From: Bradyrhizobium sp. 164
GTDB lineage: Bacteria; Pseudomonadota; Alphaproteobacteria; Rhizobiales; Xanthobacteraceae
Assembly: GCF_023073715.1 (NCBI RefSeq)
Contig: NZ_JADPKA010000046.1
Span: forward strand, 62,001 to 126,000
Reading direction: 5' to 3'
Length of the DNA: 64,000 nt
This document shows positions 61,465 to 64,000 of the stretch, one piece after another. Below the pieces are notes generated by a model that ran no database searches, had not been told where the DNA came from, and saw nothing but the letters and a program-made list of their open reading frames with translations. Positions within the stretch are counted from its first letter, which is position 1. The number at the start of each line of letters is the position of its first letter. The position numbers were made by a program, and so were the translations under genes.

Positions 61465-61499
61465 CCAAAACAAAAACCCCGGCATTGCTGCCGGGGTTT
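61465..61499 (-). terminator. groEL terminator
   Basis: On the minus strand, AAACCCCGGCA-GCAA-TGCCGGGGTTT has an 11-base perfect stem followed by TTGTTTTG. It lies 23 bases after the groEL stop and ends the groESL transcript. Confidence 0.85.
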
Positions 61500-61521
61500 C
61501 GTACTCCTTGAGATGGCTGGA

Positions 61522-63162
<1,641 letters not shown>

Positions 63163-63204
63163 CTGGATTTTTCCTTGAAATTTAAAGGGAAGGGAGCGGG
63201 GCTC

Positions 63205-63519
63205 TTAAGCCGCCTTCTTCTTGGACTCGCTGACTTCGAGAACGCCCATAACGTCGCTCTCCTTCATGATCAGCAGATCCTGTCCGTCGATCTTGACCTC
63301 GGTGCCGGACCACTTGCCGAACAGCACGCGGTCGCCGACCTTGAGGTCGATCGGGATCAGCTTGCCGGACTCGTCGCGGCCACCGGGGCCGACGGCGATG
63401 ACTTCGCCCTGGGAGGGCTTTTCCTTGGCAGTGTCGGGAATGATGATGCCGCCAGCGGTCTTCTCTTCTGCGTCGATGCGCTTGACCACGACGCGGTCGT
63501 GAAGCGGACGGAATTTCAT
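63205..63519 (-). CDS. groES: Co-chaperonin GroES (Hsp10)
   Basis: A 104-residue co-chaperonin, the lid of the GroEL ring. FRPLHDRVVVKRIDAEEKTAGGIIIPDTAKEKPSQGEVIAVGPG contains the mobile loop; the C-terminus ends with ESKKKAA. AGGAGG precedes its ATG at 63519. First gene of the groES-groEL operon. Confidence 0.98.
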   Translation of the reverse strand: MKFRPLHDRVVVKRIDAEEKTAGGIIIPDTAKEKPSQGEVIAVGPGGRDESGKLIPIDLKVGDRVLFGKWSGTEVKIDGQDLLIMKESDVMGVLEVSESKKKAA

Positions 63520-63563
63520 GCAGTCCTCCTAAGCAATTGCAAGAGTTGAGGAATTCGAGGTTG

Positions 63564-63590
63564 TTAGCAGTCGTTGCCCGCGAGTGCTAG
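63564..63590. promoter_or_regulatory. CIRCE element (HrcA operator)
   Basis: TTAGCAGTC-N9-GAGTGCTAG matches the CIRCE consensus TTAGCACTC-N9-GAGTGCTAA at 16 of 18 positions. It lies 45 bases before groES. HrcA repressor binding here makes groESL heat-inducible. Confidence 0.88.
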
Positions 63591-63898
63591 CACAGGCGAG
63601 GAAGAAATAGGACAGGAATTTTGCGGGGGCAAGGGCTTCTAGCAGAAAATTAGCACCCGGAAGCGCGGACTGCCAGAATCTCTTTCACATCGTTAACGGT
63701 GCGCCGGGCCGTATTAGCACGGAGCCGCATCTGCTGCTAACGCATTGAATTTCAACAGCTTGTTAAACTTTTGGGCTTGAGATGAATTGTCAGTTTGCGT
63801 CACATTTCTCACATGTGAGCGCATCAGTACCGGGTGGCTCGTAAGGCGCACACCGACCAGGCCGCCCCTTGAATGCGCTCCTGCAAAGGAGGTTTGGC
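63591..63898. promoter_or_regulatory. groES-usg divergent region
   Basis: No gene supported. Extra CIRCE-like half-sites occur: TAGCAC at about 63651, TTAGCAC at 63714-63720 and TGCTAA at 63735-63740. The usg ribosome site AAAGGAGG lies at 63886-63893. Confidence 0.45.
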
Positions 63899-64000
63899 AT
63901 GGGACTGCAGAGTGGGGGCGTTTCCGAGGATTTCCGGAAGCAGATGCTGGGTTACGGGCTGACGACGGCGCAAATTCTCTATCGGATGCCGGATCATCCG
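63899..64000 (+). CDS. usg: Usg family protein (3' end outside window)
   Basis: The first 34 residues, with SEDFRKQMLGYGLTTAQILYRMPDHP, match the start of Usg, a small conserved alphaproteobacterial protein (about 90 residues) named for its position upstream of trp genes in some species. AAAGGAGG precedes the ATG. The function is unknown. Confidence 0.85.
   Translation, partial: MGLQSGGVSEDFRKQMLGYGLTTAQILYRMPDHP

Overview
The window is high-GC alphaproteobacterial chromosome, most likely Bradyrhizobium or a close relative. This rests on gene content (several NarL-type and hybrid sensors, CHASE2 cyclase with FecR, caspase-like proteins, cox and pca clusters, a CIRCE-controlled groESL, usg), on many overlapping GTGA/ATGA gene junctions, and on dispersed palindromic intergenic repeats of the type common in that group. 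No rRNA, tRNA, CRISPR array, insertion sequence or prophage was seen. The species assignment is inference.

Layout. 1-6.1 kb: a truncated hypothetical gene, an orphan SecD-like periplasmic protein, an acyl-CoA synthetase, and a secreted caspase-fold protein followed by a decayed partial copy of itself. 6.1-10.3 kb: M20 amidohydrolase, purB, a TetR regulator and small ORFs. 10.4-12.4 kb: a NarL-type two-component system. 12.6-17.0 kb: a compact run encoding an ExbB/MotA-like channel protein, two unfamiliar membrane proteins, a metallophosphoesterase and a Ser/Thr kinase fused to a UspA domain; this is the best candidate here for an undescribed module. 17-20.8 kb: small proteins, rpe, an EF-hand protein, a KTSC protein and a P1 aminopeptidase. 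20.8-24.3 kb: a MASE4-like hybrid histidine kinase and a CheY-like protein. 24.4-29.5 kb: a complete branched-chain amino-acid ABC transporter operon (livHMGFK order).

29.7-33.3 kb: a Gln-rich micro-protein with its own terminator, a membrane protein, then pcaC and pcaD-pcaB of the protocatechuate branch of the beta-ketoadipate pathway (no pcaHG here). 33.4-40.3 kb: a CO-dehydrogenase-like maturation cluster coxG-S-M-D-E, two half-XdhC genes and a MoeA/MobA-like fusion. The catalytic molybdenum subunit coxL is absent. 40.4-43.4 kb: small conserved proteins (DUF4189, DUF2000, GFA), an ArsR-SRPBCC pair and a TetR gene; the ArsR and TetR genes have striking palindromic operators. 43.4-46.5 kb: HlyD/ABC-2 exporter, with a dispersed repeat forming the 5' end of the HlyD gene. 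46.5-58.2 kb: a class III cyclase, PhzF, DUF488/DUF72, GT2-GtrA plus GT39 glycosyltransferases, a CHASE2 cyclase with a FecR partner, and a DUF2778 (Tlde1-like) protein.

58.2-64 kb: GST, isochorismatase-like hydrolase, divergent LysR regulator, a signal peptidase I gene broken by two compensating frameshifts, groEL-groES with a CIRCE element, and the start of usg. Two class III nucleotide cyclases and a perfect TGTGA-N6-TCACA palindrome upstream of the caspase gene suggest that cyclic-nucleotide signalling is active in this genome.
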